Positions 25,315 through 34,194 are shown, numbered from the stretch's first letter. The stretch is DNA of 64,000 nucleotides from Duganella guangzhouensis (GCF_009674535.1 NZ_WKJK01000019.1:1-64000); one strand, 5' to 3'. Numbers and translations: made by a program. Notes: generated by a model from the sequence alone, not told the origin.

Positions 25315-27243
25315 TCAGGCGGCGGCGTCCAGCGCCACGAATTCCGCATTGATGGCGATGCTGATCGCACCGGCCAATTCGTTGAGACGCGCTTTCTGCG
25401 CTTCCAGCTCCTGCTGTCCGCGCTCGAAGGCGTCGATTTTCTGTTCCAGGCTGTCGGTCGCATCGTGGATGCGCTGGATCGACGCCAGCCGGTGTTTCAA
25501 CTGATCCTTGTGTTGCCGGATCTGCGCCTCCAGCGGCGCCATGATGACCTTCAGCCACGCCTCGGCATCGTTGTTGGCCGACTTGAAGCAACCGCGCACG
25601 CGCGAGGCGATGGTATCGAAGAACTTCTCCATCAGCACCACGCGGCTGGTGGTCAGCAGCGTCGCGGTGCCGAAGGTCTTCGAATAAATCGCTTCGATGC
25701 TGTCCAGCTCGTCGCGGTAGCGCTCCAGCGAAAACGGCATCGGCAAGGCCAGCGTCAGCCCGTGTTCGCTGGAGAAGCGGCGGTACATCACGCCCATCAT
25801 CTCGGTGATTTCGATGGTCTTGTGCTCGGCCGCGTCGAGGTTGGCGCGGGTGCGTTCGAAATAGCCGCGCACCGCGTCGCGCACGCCGATGAAGAAGCGG
25901 CTGCGCTGCATTTCATCGCGCACCAGATCGATATCGTCGCGCACGATGTCCATGCCCATGCAGGTGTACAGCTCGGTCGACAAGCGCGTGAACACCGCGC
26001 GCGTGGCCTGCAGCTTGAACAGGCTGGCGTCGAACTCGCGCTTTTCGACATCGATGCGGCGCATCATGTGCGCCACCACGCTCTGGTTCTTGCCGCGCAG
26101 GCTGCGCAGCTCGTGCAACTGCTCGACGATGCCGCGCGTGCGCGCGTTCAACATGGCCAGCTGCGCCGTGTTCAGCGCCTGCAATTCCTCGCCCAGCTGC
26201 TTGCGCACGATGTCCTTCTTGGCCGGAATCAGTTCGTTGAACAGCGCCGCTTCCAGTGCGTGCAAACGGCTGCGCGCCTGCAGTTCGACGTCGTGATTGA
26301 TCTTGCCCACCAGCGCTTTTTGCGCCGATACCGGAAACACCTGGCGCGGTTCCAGCGACAGCACATGCGCCACATTGGCCTGCTGCCGTTCGATCTCGGC
26401 GTTGACGTCGTCCTCGCCGCGCAGCTCGTCCCACATGCTGTCGATCTTGTTCAGCACCACCAGCCGGCCTGCGCCGTTGCCGATGTGGTTGCGCCAGACT
26501 TCGATATCGCTCTTGGTGACGCCGGTGTCGGCGGCCAGGATGAACAGCACCGCGTGCGCGTTCGGAATCAGGTTCAGCGTCAGCTCGGGCTCGGTGCCGA
26601 TCGCGTTCAGGCCCGGCGTGTCCAGAATCACCAGTCCCTGCTTCAGCAGCGGATGCGGGAAGTTGATGATGGCGTGACGCCACAGCGAAATCTCCACCAT
26701 CCCGTTCTCGTCCAGCGTGACCGCCAGGTCCGGATCGTCCTCGTCATACAGGCCGTAGCGCTTGGCTTCCTCGACCGGCACCTGGCGCGTCTTGCTGACT
26801 TGCTTGAAGGCTTCGTGCATGTCGGCGCCTTCGTCCAGGTTCAGCGGCAGCACCGTCCACGCCGCCGGCTGGTCGCGGTAATCGCTGGTGGACAGATTGT
26901 CGGCCCGGGTCTCGATCGGCAGCAGGCGGATCGATGGCGCCAGACTGCCGTCCCACAGCAACTCGGTCGGGCACATGGTGGTGCGGCCGGCCGCCGATGG
27001 CAGGATGCGCTGGCCGTAGTCGGCAAAGAAGATGGCGTTGATCAGCTCCGATTTACCGCGCGAGAACTCGGCCACAAAGGCCACCGACAGCTTGTCGTCC
27101 TCCAGCCGCGTCAGGGTGCGCACAATGCGCTGCTCGGTGGCGGCATCGGTCAGGGCTGCCTCGGCCACCCACGTCTGGTAGTTCCTCAGTGCGTTGACGA
27201 CACCTTGTCGCCAGGCGCTGTACTGTTCAAAGTCCCTGACCAT
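25315..27243 (-). CDS. Dynamin-family GTPase
   Basis: The 642-residue protein has an N-terminal dynamin-type GTPase: P-loop AEFSRGKS (58-65, with alanine in place of the usual first glycine), switch threonines GRTTMCPTE (87-94), G3 DTPG (208-211) and G4 NKID (265-268). The rest is long helical bundle with a C-terminal coiled coil (about 590-630) but no clear membrane segment. Bacterial dynamin-like proteins remodel or tether membranes; some act in stress or phage tolerance. It lies between mutM and mutY on one transcript. The specific role is unknown. Confidence 0.85.
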   Translation of the reverse strand: MVRDFEQYSAWRQGVVNALRNYQTWVAEAALTDAATEQRIVRTLTRLEDDKLSVAFVAEFSRGKSELINAIFFADYGQRILPSAAGRTTMCPTELLWDGSLAPSIRLLPIETRADNLSTSDYRDQPAAWTVLPLNLDEGADMHEAFKQVSKTRQVPVEEAKRYGLYDEDDPDLAVTLDENGMVEISLWRHAIINFPHPLLKQGLVILDTPGLNAIGTEPELTLNLIPNAHAVLFILAADTGVTKSDIEVWRNHIGNGAGRLVVLNKIDSMWDELRGEDDVNAEIERQQANVAHVLSLEPRQVFPVSAQKALVGKINHDVELQARSRLHALEAALFNELIPAKKDIVRKQLGEELQALNTAQLAMLNARTRGIVEQLHELRSLRGKNQSVVAHMMRRIDVEKREFDASLFKLQATRAVFTRLSTELYTCMGMDIVRDDIDLVRDEMQRSRFFIGVRDAVRGYFERTRANLDAAEHKTIEITEMMGVMYRRFSSEHGLTLALPMPFSLERYRDELDSIEAIYSKTFGTATLLTTSRVVLMEKFFDTIASRVRGCFKSANNDAEAWLKVIMAPLEAQIRQHKDQLKHRLASIQRIHDATDSLEQKIDAFERGQQELEAQKARLNELAGAISIAINAEFVALDAAA

Positions 27244-27255
27244 CTGTCTGCCCTG

Positions 27256-28092
27256 TTATTTTTGACAATTCACGCAATAGAAGGTGGATCGCTGCCCCTG
27301 TTTGATCTGGCGGATCGGTGCCGCGCATACGCGACAGGGTACGCCAGTCCGATCATAGACGAAATAAGTCTGCTGGAAATACCCGGACTGCCCGTTCACC
27401 GCAATAAAGTCGCGCAGCGTGCTGCCGCCCTGGACGATGGCCTCGGCCAGGATCTCGCGCACCGCCTGCGCCAGCTTGTCGTAGCGCGCCAGGCTGATGC
27501 GCTTGGCCGGCGTCTTTGGGTTGATGCCGGCACGGAACAAGCTTTCCGATGCGTAAATATTGCCGACGCCGACCACGATATCGCCGCCCAGCAACGCCTG
27601 CTTGACCGCAGTGCTGCGCTGGCGGGTTTGATCGTACAGCAATTTGCCGCTGAAACCGGATTCCAGCGGCTCCACGCCCAGTTCGCGCAACAGCACATGG
27701 TGTTCCAGTTCGCCATCGGCGGCGTCGTGCCACAGCACGGCGCCGAAGCGGCGCGGGTCTTTCATGCGCAGCACCTGACGCTGGCCGTCCGCACTTTCCA
27801 CTTCCAGGTCGAAATGGTCATGCTTTTCCGGCGCGATGCCGGGCGCCAGCACGCGTAGATGGCCGGACATGCCGAGATGGATGATCAGCGTGCCATGCTC
27901 GAAATGCACCAGCAGGTATTTGCCGCGACGGCCGGTGCGCAGCACGGTGCGGCCGACCAGCAATTGCGGCAGATCGGGCGGGAAGGGCCAGCGCAGGCCG
28001 TCACGGCGCAACACGACCTGGCGCACGACGCGGCCCTCGATATGCGGCGCGACGCCGCGCCGGGTAACTTCGACTTCTGGTAATTCTGGCAT
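27256..28092 (-). CDS. mutM: Formamidopyrimidine-DNA glycosylase
   Basis: MutM excises 8-oxoguanine and formamidopyrimidines and cleaves the abasic site. The 278-residue protein starts MPELPEVEVTRRG (catalytic P2 and E3), has GRRGKYLLVHF with the conserved lysine, the helix-two-turn-helix with VGVGNIYASE, and the C-terminal zinc finger CRVC...CVNC. It is the promoter-proximal gene of the mutM-dynamin-mutY group. Confidence 0.97.
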   Translation of the reverse strand: MPELPEVEVTRRGVAPHIEGRVVRQVVLRRDGLRWPFPPDLPQLLVGRTVLRTGRRGKYLLVHFEHGTLIIHLGMSGHLRVLAPGIAPEKHDHFDLEVESADGQRQVLRMKDPRRFGAVLWHDAADGELEHHVLLRELGVEPLESGFSGKLLYDQTRQRSTAVKQALLGGDIVVGVGNIYASESLFRAGINPKTPAKRISLARYDKLAQAVREILAEAIVQGGSTLRDFIAVNGQSGYFQQTYFVYDRTGVPCRVCAAPIRQIKQGQRSTFYCVNCQK

Positions 28093-28228
28093 CTGTCTGG
28101 CTGGTACGGAAATAAAGGCGGTGAGAATCTGGCCGTAGCGGAATATTTGGTTACACTACTCAAACCGCGCATCTGATGCGATCGGCGTAGAATCCAAGTG
28201 TATTTTTGCTGACTTGCCAGGATCTCCT

Positions 28229-30034
28229 TTGAAAAACGCTTTCGCCATTGTAACCCTCTCGGCCCTGCTGTCCGCCTGTGCCGTGTCGCCGCAAAAACAG
28301 CCAGCCGCCCCTGAAGCTCCACAATCACCGGCGCCAGCGGCGCCGGCCGAGCCGGACCAAGCGGCCGCCGAAACCGCCGACGCCGCGCCGCCGGCCGCCG
28401 CGCCGGAAACGCTGCCGAATACCGAGCTGACCGGCGATCTGCTGTACCGCATCACCAAGGCTGAACTGGAATTCAAAAAAGGCCAGTGGCAAGGGCCGTA
28501 CATCACCATGATGTCGCTGGCGCAGCAGACCCGCGATCCGCGCCTGGCGCGCCGTGCCGCCGAAATGGCGCTGACCGCCAAGCAGACCGGCGAGGGCTTG
28601 TCGGCGATCCGCCTGTGGCGCAGCCTGGCGCCGGATTCGGACGAGGCGATGCAATACTTCCTCGGCTTCGCCGTGCTGGCCGACGATCTGAGCGAAGCGG
28701 AATCGGTGTTCGAACTGCGCCTGAAAAACGCCAAGCCGGCGGCACGCCCGCTGATGATGTTCCAGATGCAGCAATACCTGCTGCGCGCCAAGGACAAGAA
28801 CGCCGCCTTCAAGCTGGAACAGCGCGTGCTGATGCCGTATGACGACATGCTGGAAGTACACCTGATCCTGGCCCAGGGCGCCTTCTCGCTGGGCGACCAG
28901 GCGCGCGCGCGCGACGAGGCGGCCAAGGCGCTGGCCATCAAGCCGGATTCCGAACTGGCGATCCTGACCACCGCGCAAGTGGCAGGCGACATCGACGCGG
29001 CAATGAAGGTGTTGAACGAATTCCTGGCCAAATATCCGAAGGCCGGCGAGGTGCGCGCCGCCTACGCCCGCCTGCTGGTGGACAACAAGCAGCCGGACCA
29101 GGCACGTAAGGAATTCCTGTTGCTGCTGAAAGACCAGCCGGACAATCTGTCGGTGCTGTACGCGCTGGGCGTGATCGCGGTGCAGGGCAACGACGTGGCC
29201 GAGGCCGAAAAATACTTCGCCCGTTTCGTCACCACGCTGGAAGCGCATCCGAGCGATGAGCGCGATCCATCCAAGGCGCTGATGATCCTGTCGCAGATCG
29301 CCGAGCAGCGCGGCGATTTCGCGGCGGCCTACACCTGGCTGGAAAAGATCGACAACAGCGATGAAAAAATCTATCTCGCCTCGCGCCTGAAGATGGCGGT
29401 GCTGACCGCGCGCCAGGGCAAGATTGATGAGGCGCGCAGGCTGCTGTCCGAACTGAAGCCGACCAGCGCCGACGACCAGGCCCAGGTGTTCCAGACTGAC
29501 GCCCAGCTGCTGCGCGACGCCGGCGACCACCGCACCGCCTATCTGGTGCTGGAAGGCGCGGTGAAACGCTTCCCGGACAATCCGGACCTGCTGTACGACT
29601 TCGCGCTGGTGGCGGAAAAGGTCGGCCAGGTGGAGTTGATGGAAAAGGCGCTGCGCCAGGTGATGATTGCGGCGCCCGACAACCAGCACGCCTATAATGC
29701 GCTCGGCTATTCGCTGGCAGACCGCAACGAGCGCCTGCCGGAAGCCTATGCGCTGATCGACAAGGCGATGCAGATGGCGCCGGGCGACCCCTTCATCATG
29801 GACAGCATGGGCTGGGTGCAGTTCCGCATGGGTAAGCTGGACGATGCCGAATCCTTCCTGCGCCGCGCCTACACGCTGCGTAGCGATCCGGAAATCGCGG
29901 TGCACCTGGGCGAAGTGCTGTTTGCCAAAGGCGATGTCAGCGGCGCGCAAAAGATGTGGAAGGAAGCGCAAGCCAAAGATCCGAGCAACGACGCGCTGAA
30001 GAGCACACTGGCGCGCCTGAACCAAAGTCTATAA
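28229..30034 (+). CDS. TPR-repeat lipoprotein upstream of lolB
   Basis: The 601-residue protein is read from a TTG start at 28229 with AGGA 6 bp upstream; it gives a short lipoprotein signal (KNAFAIVTLSALLSAC) and a Pro-Ala linker. An upstream in-frame TTG at 28214 is less likely. The body is helical with repeated tetratricopeptide-like units, clearest near the end (AYNALGYSLADRNERLPEAY; MDSMGWVQFRMGKLDDAESFLRRAY). Such a protein precedes lolB in many betaproteobacteria. TPR arrays bind partner proteins; an envelope assembly role is inferred. The stop abuts the lolB start. Confidence 0.88.
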   Translation: MKNAFAIVTLSALLSACAVSPQKQPAAPEAPQSPAPAAPAEPDQAAAETADAAPPAAAPETLPNTELTGDLLYRITKAELEFKKGQWQGPYITMMSLAQQTRDPRLARRAAEMALTAKQTGEGLSAIRLWRSLAPDSDEAMQYFLGFAVLADDLSEAESVFELRLKNAKPAARPLMMFQMQQYLLRAKDKNAAFKLEQRVLMPYDDMLEVHLILAQGAFSLGDQARARDEAAKALAIKPDSELAILTTAQVAGDIDAAMKVLNEFLAKYPKAGEVRAAYARLLVDNKQPDQARKEFLLLLKDQPDNLSVLYALGVIAVQGNDVAEAEKYFARFVTTLEAHPSDERDPSKALMILSQIAEQRGDFAAAYTWLEKIDNSDEKIYLASRLKMAVLTARQGKIDEARRLLSELKPTSADDQAQVFQTDAQLLRDAGDHRTAYLVLEGAVKRFPDNPDLLYDFALVAEKVGQVELMEKALRQVMIAAPDNQHAYNALGYSLADRNERLPEAYALIDKAMQMAPGDPFIMDSMGWVQFRMGKLDDAESFLRRAYTLRSDPEIAVHLGEVLFAKGDVSGAQKMWKEAQAKDPSNDALKSTLARLNQSL

Positions 30035-30634
30035 ATGATACGACCACTGCTGATTGCCCTCGCTTTGTCCACCGTGGCCGGCTGTACCACCACGCCGTCC
30101 GTACCGCGCTCCAGCGCTGCCGTTGCGCCTTACCGCGATAGCGCGGACTTCGGCGGCCGCATCGCCATCAACTACAGCCGCGACGGCAAGAAGGAGTCGC
30201 TGAACGGCACCTTTACCTGGCGGCAGGGCAAAACCAATACCGATGTCAGCCTGATTTCCCCGACCGGCCAGACGGTGGCGGTGATTAACGTCACGCCGCA
30301 ATCGGCCACGTTGACCGAGAGCGGCAAGGCGCCCAAAACCGCGCCCGACCTCGATACGCTGACCACCCAGGCGCTGGGCTGGAGCTTGCCGGTGTCCGGC
30401 CTGCGCGACTGGCTGCAGGGCTATGCCACCGACAGCAAGGGCCAGCGCTTCACCGCCTCGCCCGCCAACGACAACGTCATCACGCGCGACGGCTGGAAGC
30501 TGGAATACGTGTCGTGGCAAGATGACGCCGCGCCGGTGCCGCAGCCGAAGCGCATCGACGTTACCCGCATCGCGCTCGGCCAGGCGGTGGACGACATGCA
30601 GATCCGCATCGTCATCTATCCGCCCGAGAAGTAA
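30035..30634 (+). CDS. lolB: Outer-membrane lipoprotein receptor LolB
   Basis: LolB accepts lipoproteins from LolA and inserts them into the outer membrane; it is itself a lipoprotein. The 199-residue product has lipobox VAGC (C17), then the LolB barrel beginning FGGRIAINYSRDGKKESLNG. The start directly follows the preceding stop (TAAATG). The lolB-ispE-tRNA-Gln-prs order is conserved. Confidence 0.93.
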   Translation: MIRPLLIALALSTVAGCTTTPSVPRSSAAVAPYRDSADFGGRIAINYSRDGKKESLNGTFTWRQGKTNTDVSLISPTGQTVAVINVTPQSATLTESGKAPKTAPDLDTLTTQALGWSLPVSGLRDWLQGYATDSKGQRFTASPANDNVITRDGWKLEYVSWQDDAAPVPQPKRIDVTRIALGQAVDDMQIRIVIYPPEK

Positions 30635-30635
30635 A

Positions 30636-31511
30636 ATGCCGGGCATGACCGAACTGAACAATTGCCCGGCTCCGGCCAAGCTCAATCTCTTCCTGCACGT
30701 GAATGGCCGCCGCGCCGACGGCTACCACCTGCTGCAAACCGTGTTCCAGCTGATCGACCACGGCGACACGCTGCACTTCACGCTGCGCGACGACACGGCG
30801 CTGCGCCGCGTCACCGATCTGCCCGGCGTGCCGGAGCAGAGCGATCTGATCATTCGCGCCGCCAGGCTGTTGCAGGCCGAGGTGGTGCGCCGTACCGGCG
30901 CCTTGCCACGCGGGGTGGATATCGCCATCGACAAAGTGCTGCCGATGGGCGGCGGCGTCGGTGGCGGCTCGTCCGACGCGGCCACCACGCTGATGGCGCT
31001 GAACAAGTTGTGGAACGCCGGCCTGAGCCGGCAGGAATTGATGGATCTTGGCCTGCCACTGGGCGCCGATATCCCGTTTTTCATCTTTGGCGAGACCGCG
31101 TTTGCCGAGGGCGTGGGCGAGGCGCTGCGGCCGGTGCGGGCGCCGGATTGTTGGTATGTCGTCATCGAACCTGGTGTCATGGTACCAACGGCTGCAATTT
31201 TCGGCTCAGAACATTTGACAAGGAGCACGCCGCTCGTTAATATAGCGGACTTTTCCAGCCACTCCAGAGCAGCGGGGTTTGGAAAGAATGACTTGCAACA
31301 AGTAGCAACGAAGTTATTCCCGCCGGTAGCAGAAGCGGTAGAATGGCTAAGTGCTTACGGTGATGCCAGGATGACTGGCTCAGGTGCATGTGTGTTCAGT
31401 GCGGTAGCAACCGAGGCGGACGCCGACGCGGTACTTGCAAAAGTACCTGCCAAGTGGATAGCCTGGAAAGCAAAAGCGCTGCATCAGCATCCAATCATCG
31501 CGAAGTTGTAG
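30636..31511 (+). CDS. ispE: 4-diphosphocytidyl-2-C-methyl-D-erythritol kinase
   Basis: IspE phosphorylates CDP-methylerythritol in the MEP route to isoprenoids. The 291-residue GHMP kinase has K15 in PAPAKLNLFLHVNG, the ATP loop PMGGGVGGGSSDAATTL (about 103-119) and the C-terminal MTGSGACVF. The start is at 30636, with an alternative ATG three codons on (30645). From about 31150 the codons become visibly richer in A and T than in the first half, though the reading frame and motifs stay intact. Confidence 0.96.
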   Translation: MPGMTELNNCPAPAKLNLFLHVNGRRADGYHLLQTVFQLIDHGDTLHFTLRDDTALRRVTDLPGVPEQSDLIIRAARLLQAEVVRRTGALPRGVDIAIDKVLPMGGGVGGGSSDAATTLMALNKLWNAGLSRQELMDLGLPLGADIPFFIFGETAFAEGVGEALRPVRAPDCWYVVIEPGVMVPTAAIFGSEHLTRSTPLVNIADFSSHSRAAGFGKNDLQQVATKLFPPVAEAVEWLSAYGDARMTGSGACVFSAVATEADADAVLAKVPAKWIAWKAKALHQHPIIAKL

Positions 31512-31526
31512 GTCGGCAAAAAAGAT

Positions 31527-31555
31527 TTTGCGAAGCGTGAAAATGGCTGTATAAT
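31527..31555 (+). promoter_or_regulatory. Promoter of tRNA-Gln
   Basis: TTTGCG (31527-31532) and a perfect TATAAT (31550-31555) are separated by 17 bp and lie 32 bp before the tRNA, 15 bp after the ispE stop. Confidence 0.75.
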
Positions 31556-31587
31556 ATCGGCCTGTAACGACGAGCAGTCAGTTGCGT

Positions 31588-31664
31588 AGGGGAATCGCCA
31601 AGCTGGTTAAGGCACCGGATTTTGATTCCGGCATACCAAGGTTCGAATCCTTGTTCCCCTGCCA
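31588..31664 (+). tRNA. tRNA-Gln (anticodon TTG)
   Basis: The 77-nt gene folds as a cloverleaf: acceptor stem AGGGGAA with TTCCCCT, anticodon stem CCGGA/TCCGG enclosing loop TTTTGAT with anticodon TTG at 31622-31624, T arm CAAGG-TTCGAAT-CCTTG, discriminator G and an encoded CCA end. It is located between ispE and prs, its usual betaproteobacterial site. Confidence 0.97.
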
Positions 31665-31720
31665 TTCGTTTGTATCTGAGTCCGTCGAGGCACTAGTCTC
31701 CGGCCAGATAGAGCAAAAAG

Positions 31721-31741
31721 TGAGGCGCACGATGCGCCTCA
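31721..31741. terminator. Hairpin between tRNA-Gln and prs
   Basis: TGAGGCGCA and TGCGCCTCA form a perfect 9-bp stem with a CGA loop. On the plus strand the following bases (TTCCATTTG) are only weakly T-rich, while CAAAAAG flanks the other side, so it may end tRNA transcription or act in either direction. Confidence 0.5.
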
Positions 31742-31817
31742 TTCCATTTGGTTAGTTCAGCACCGCGCAGCTAGCGCGAGCTCTTCAAGAATCTTCTACA
31801 ACTTCTCTGGAATCCCA

Positions 31818-32768
31818 ATGGCTTACGAAAACCTGATGGTTTTTACCGGCAACGCTAATCCTGCGTTGGCAGAGGGAGTCGCAAAAAATCTCGGCATCCC
31901 TCTCGGCAAAGCAAACGTTTCGAAATTCTCGGACGGCGAAGTCATGGTTGAAATCAACGAAAACGTCCGCGGTAAAGACGTATTCGTGCTGCAATCGACC
32001 TGCGCCCCGACCAACGACAACCTGATGGAACTGATCCTGATGGTTGACGCACTGAAACGTGCCTCCGCTGGCCGTATCACCGCTGCGATTCCTTACTTCG
32101 GCTACGCCCGCCAGGACCGTCGTCCACGTTCGGCCCGCGTTGCCATCTCGGCCAAGGTTGTGGCCAATATGCTGGAAGAAGCCGGCGTCGAGCGCGTCCT
32201 GATCATGGATCTGCACGCAGACCAGATCCAGGGCTTCTTCGATATCCCGGTTGACAATATTTACGCTTCGCCAATTCTGCTGAGCGATCTGCAGAAAAAG
32301 CACAACGAAGACCTGCTGGTGGTGTCGCCAGACGTCGGCGGTGTGGTGCGCGCCCGCGCGCTGGCCAAGCGTCTGAACTGCGATCTGGCCATCATCGACA
32401 AGCGTCGTCCAAAAGCCAACGTGTCCGAAGTGATGAACATCATCGGTGACGTTGAAGGCCGCAACTGCGTGATCATGGATGACATGGTCGATACCGCCGG
32501 TACCCTGGTCAAGGCCGCTGAAGTGCTGAAAGAGCGCGGCGCCAAGAAAGTGGTTGCCTATTGCACCCACGCCGTGCTGTCCGGTCCTGCGATCGACCGC
32601 ATCAACAGCTCGTCGCTGGACGAACTGGTCGTGACCGACACCATTCCGCTGTCGGAAAACGCCAAGCAGTGCGCCAAGATCCGTCAACTGACCTGCGCAC
32701 CGCTGCTGGCCGAGACCTTCAAACGCATCATCAAGGGTGATTCCGTGATCTCCCTGTTTGTCGACTAA
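31818..32768 (+). CDS. prs: Ribose-phosphate pyrophosphokinase (PRPP synthetase)
   Basis: Prs makes PRPP from ribose 5-phosphate and ATP for nucleotide, His and Trp synthesis. The 316-residue protein has the ATP-site flexible loop ARQDRRPRSARVAISAK, the metal/ATP motif DLHADQIQGFF (131-141) and the PRPP-binding loop VIMDDMVDTAGTL. Length and motifs are typical. Codon use is biased like a highly expressed gene. Confidence 0.97.
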   Translation: MAYENLMVFTGNANPALAEGVAKNLGIPLGKANVSKFSDGEVMVEINENVRGKDVFVLQSTCAPTNDNLMELILMVDALKRASAGRITAAIPYFGYARQDRRPRSARVAISAKVVANMLEEAGVERVLIMDLHADQIQGFFDIPVDNIYASPILLSDLQKKHNEDLLVVSPDVGGVVRARALAKRLNCDLAIIDKRRPKANVSEVMNIIGDVEGRNCVIMDDMVDTAGTLVKAAEVLKERGAKKVVAYCTHAVLSGPAIDRINSSSLDELVVTDTIPLSENAKQCAKIRQLTCAPLLAETFKRIIKGDSVISLFVD

Positions 32769-32808
32769 GTTATAACTAAGCGATAAACAATATAAACAGT
32801 TTTACAGG

Positions 32809-32844
32809 CGGCGCGCCCGGTTTTCAGCCAGGCGCGCCGTTTTT
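32809..32844 (+). terminator. Terminator after prs
   Basis: Stem CGGCGCGCC (32809-32817) pairs perfectly with GGCGCGCCG (32831-32839) and is followed by five T residues. Confidence 0.85.
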
Positions 32845-32873
32845 CCCGAAGCTGCCTGGTCGCGGGTGGCTTC

Positions 32874-32899
32874 ATAACACGGGGCGCGAGCCCTGTTAT
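32874..32899 (+). promoter_or_regulatory. Leader hairpin just upstream of rplY
   Basis: ATAACA and GGGC pair with GCCC and TGTTAT (ten pairs with a CG bulge) around a GCGA tetraloop, ending 5 bp before the GGAG ribosome site. This might be a regulatory leader, comparable in idea to L25 leaders of other bacteria; no binding data can be seen here. Confidence 0.4.
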
Positions 32900-32914
32900 T
32901 GATTGGAGTATCAC

Positions 32915-33514
32915 ATGAAAGTAGTAGCCTTCAAACGTGAAGTGCAGGGTTCCGGAGCGAGCCGCCGCCTGCGTAATTCGGGCCAGACCCCTGGCATCGT
33001 TTACGGTGGCACCGAGGCAGCATTGAACATCGCGCTGGACCACAACGCGCTGTACCATGCCCTGAAAAAAGAAGTGTTCCACTCGTCGATCCTGGACCTG
33101 GAAGTCGATGGCAAAACTGAGAAAGTCGTTCTGCGCGACTTCCAGATGCACGCATTCAAGCAACTGGTTCTGCACGCTGACTTCCAGCGCGTTGACGCCA
33201 GCAAGAAACTGCACGTGAAAGTAGCACTGCACTTCGCTAACGCTGAAGTTTCGCCAGCCGTTAAACTGCACGGCGCGACCATCAGCCACGTTGCCAACGA
33301 ACTGGAAATCGAATGCCTGCCAGGCGATCTGCCAGAGTTCATCACCGTTGACCTGACCAACGTGGACGTAGGCCACTCGGTGCACGTTGCTGACCTGACC
33401 CTGCCAAAAGGCGTGACCGCTGTTACCCACGGCAACAACCTGACCATCGCTACCGCTTCGGTACCAGCTGGCCACGTTGCCGCTGAAGCCGCAGCTGCTG
33501 AAGAAAAGAAGTAA
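32915..33514 (+). CDS. rplY: 50S ribosomal protein L25 (general stress protein Ctc type)
   Basis: L25 binds 5S rRNA. The 199-residue protein is the long, two-domain Ctc form: an N-terminal 5S-binding domain (FKREVQGSGASRRLRNSGQTPGIVYGG) plus a beta C-terminal domain (LEIECLPGDLPEFITVDLTNVDVG) and an alanine-rich end. ATG 32915 has GGAG 6 bp upstream. It is followed by a strong terminator. Confidence 0.96.
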   Translation: MKVVAFKREVQGSGASRRLRNSGQTPGIVYGGTEAALNIALDHNALYHALKKEVFHSSILDLEVDGKTEKVVLRDFQMHAFKQLVLHADFQRVDASKKLHVKVALHFANAEVSPAVKLHGATISHVANELEIECLPGDLPEFITVDLTNVDVGHSVHVADLTLPKGVTAVTHGNNLTIATASVPAGHVAAEAAAAEEKK

Positions 33515-33532
33515 TCTGATCTTCGCGTCATG

Positions 33533-33569
33533 AAAAAACCCGCCCGCTTCGCGCTGGCGGGTTTTTTTT
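33533..33569 (+). terminator. Terminator after rplY
   Basis: AAACCCGCC pairs with GGCGGGTTT around an 11-nt loop and is followed by a run of eight T residues; a classical intrinsic terminator. Confidence 0.9.
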
Positions 33570-33602
33570 CGTCATAATTGTATTTATTTAACGCGCACTA
33601 CC

Positions 33603-34184
33603 ATGCCTATCCGCCTCATCGTCGGCCTCGGTAACCCCGGACCCGAATACGAACAAACCCGCCACAACGCCGGCTTCTGGCTGGTGGACAATTTGGCCAA
33701 CGACGCCGGCGCGCGCCTGCAGCGCGAATCCAAGTACAACGCCATGTACGCCAAGGCATCCATCGCCGGCCAGGAAGTGTATCTGCTGGAACCGCTGACC
33801 TTTATGAACCGTTCCGGCCAGTCGGTAGGCGCGCTGTGCCGCTTTTTCAAGATCAACGCCGACGAGGTGCTGGTGGTGCACGACGAGCTGGACCTGATGC
33901 CCGGCACCGCGCGCCTGAAGAAGGGCGGTTCCTCGGGCGGCCACAACGGCCTGAAAGACATCACCGCCGCGCTCGGCACGCAGGATTACTGGCGGCTGCG
34001 GCTCGGCATCGGCCATCCGCGCACCTTGAACCTGGCGCAGCAGGTGGCAGACTTTGTGCTTCATCGTCCACGGCGGGAAGACCAGGAGCTGATCGAGCGC
34101 TCGATCGAGAAAGCGCTGTTGATCATGCCGCAAATCGTCAAGGGCGAGTTCGCCCCTGCCACCACCAAATTGCACACCGACTGA
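33603..34184 (+). CDS. pth: Peptidyl-tRNA hydrolase
   Basis: Pth releases tRNA from prematurely ended peptidyl-tRNA. The 193-residue protein shows GLGNPGPEYEQTRHNAGF (catalytic histidine in RHNAG), LEPLTFMNRSGQSV, the aspartate in VVHDELDLMPG, and KKGGSSGGHNGLKDI. It lies after rplY, as in most proteobacteria. Confidence 0.97.
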   Translation: MPIRLIVGLGNPGPEYEQTRHNAGFWLVDNLANDAGARLQRESKYNAMYAKASIAGQEVYLLEPLTFMNRSGQSVGALCRFFKINADEVLVVHDELDLMPGTARLKKGGSSGGHNGLKDITAALGTQDYWRLRLGIGHPRTLNLAQQVADFVLHRPRREDQELIERSIEKALLIMPQIVKGEFAPATTKLHTD

Positions 34185-34194
34185 AAGGAAACCG

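Noticed and set aside
27256..28092. mutM as a divergent Nei-type glycosylase
   Set aside because: The MPELPEVEVT start and the CxxC...CxxC finger with the usual length fit MutM/Fpg directly.
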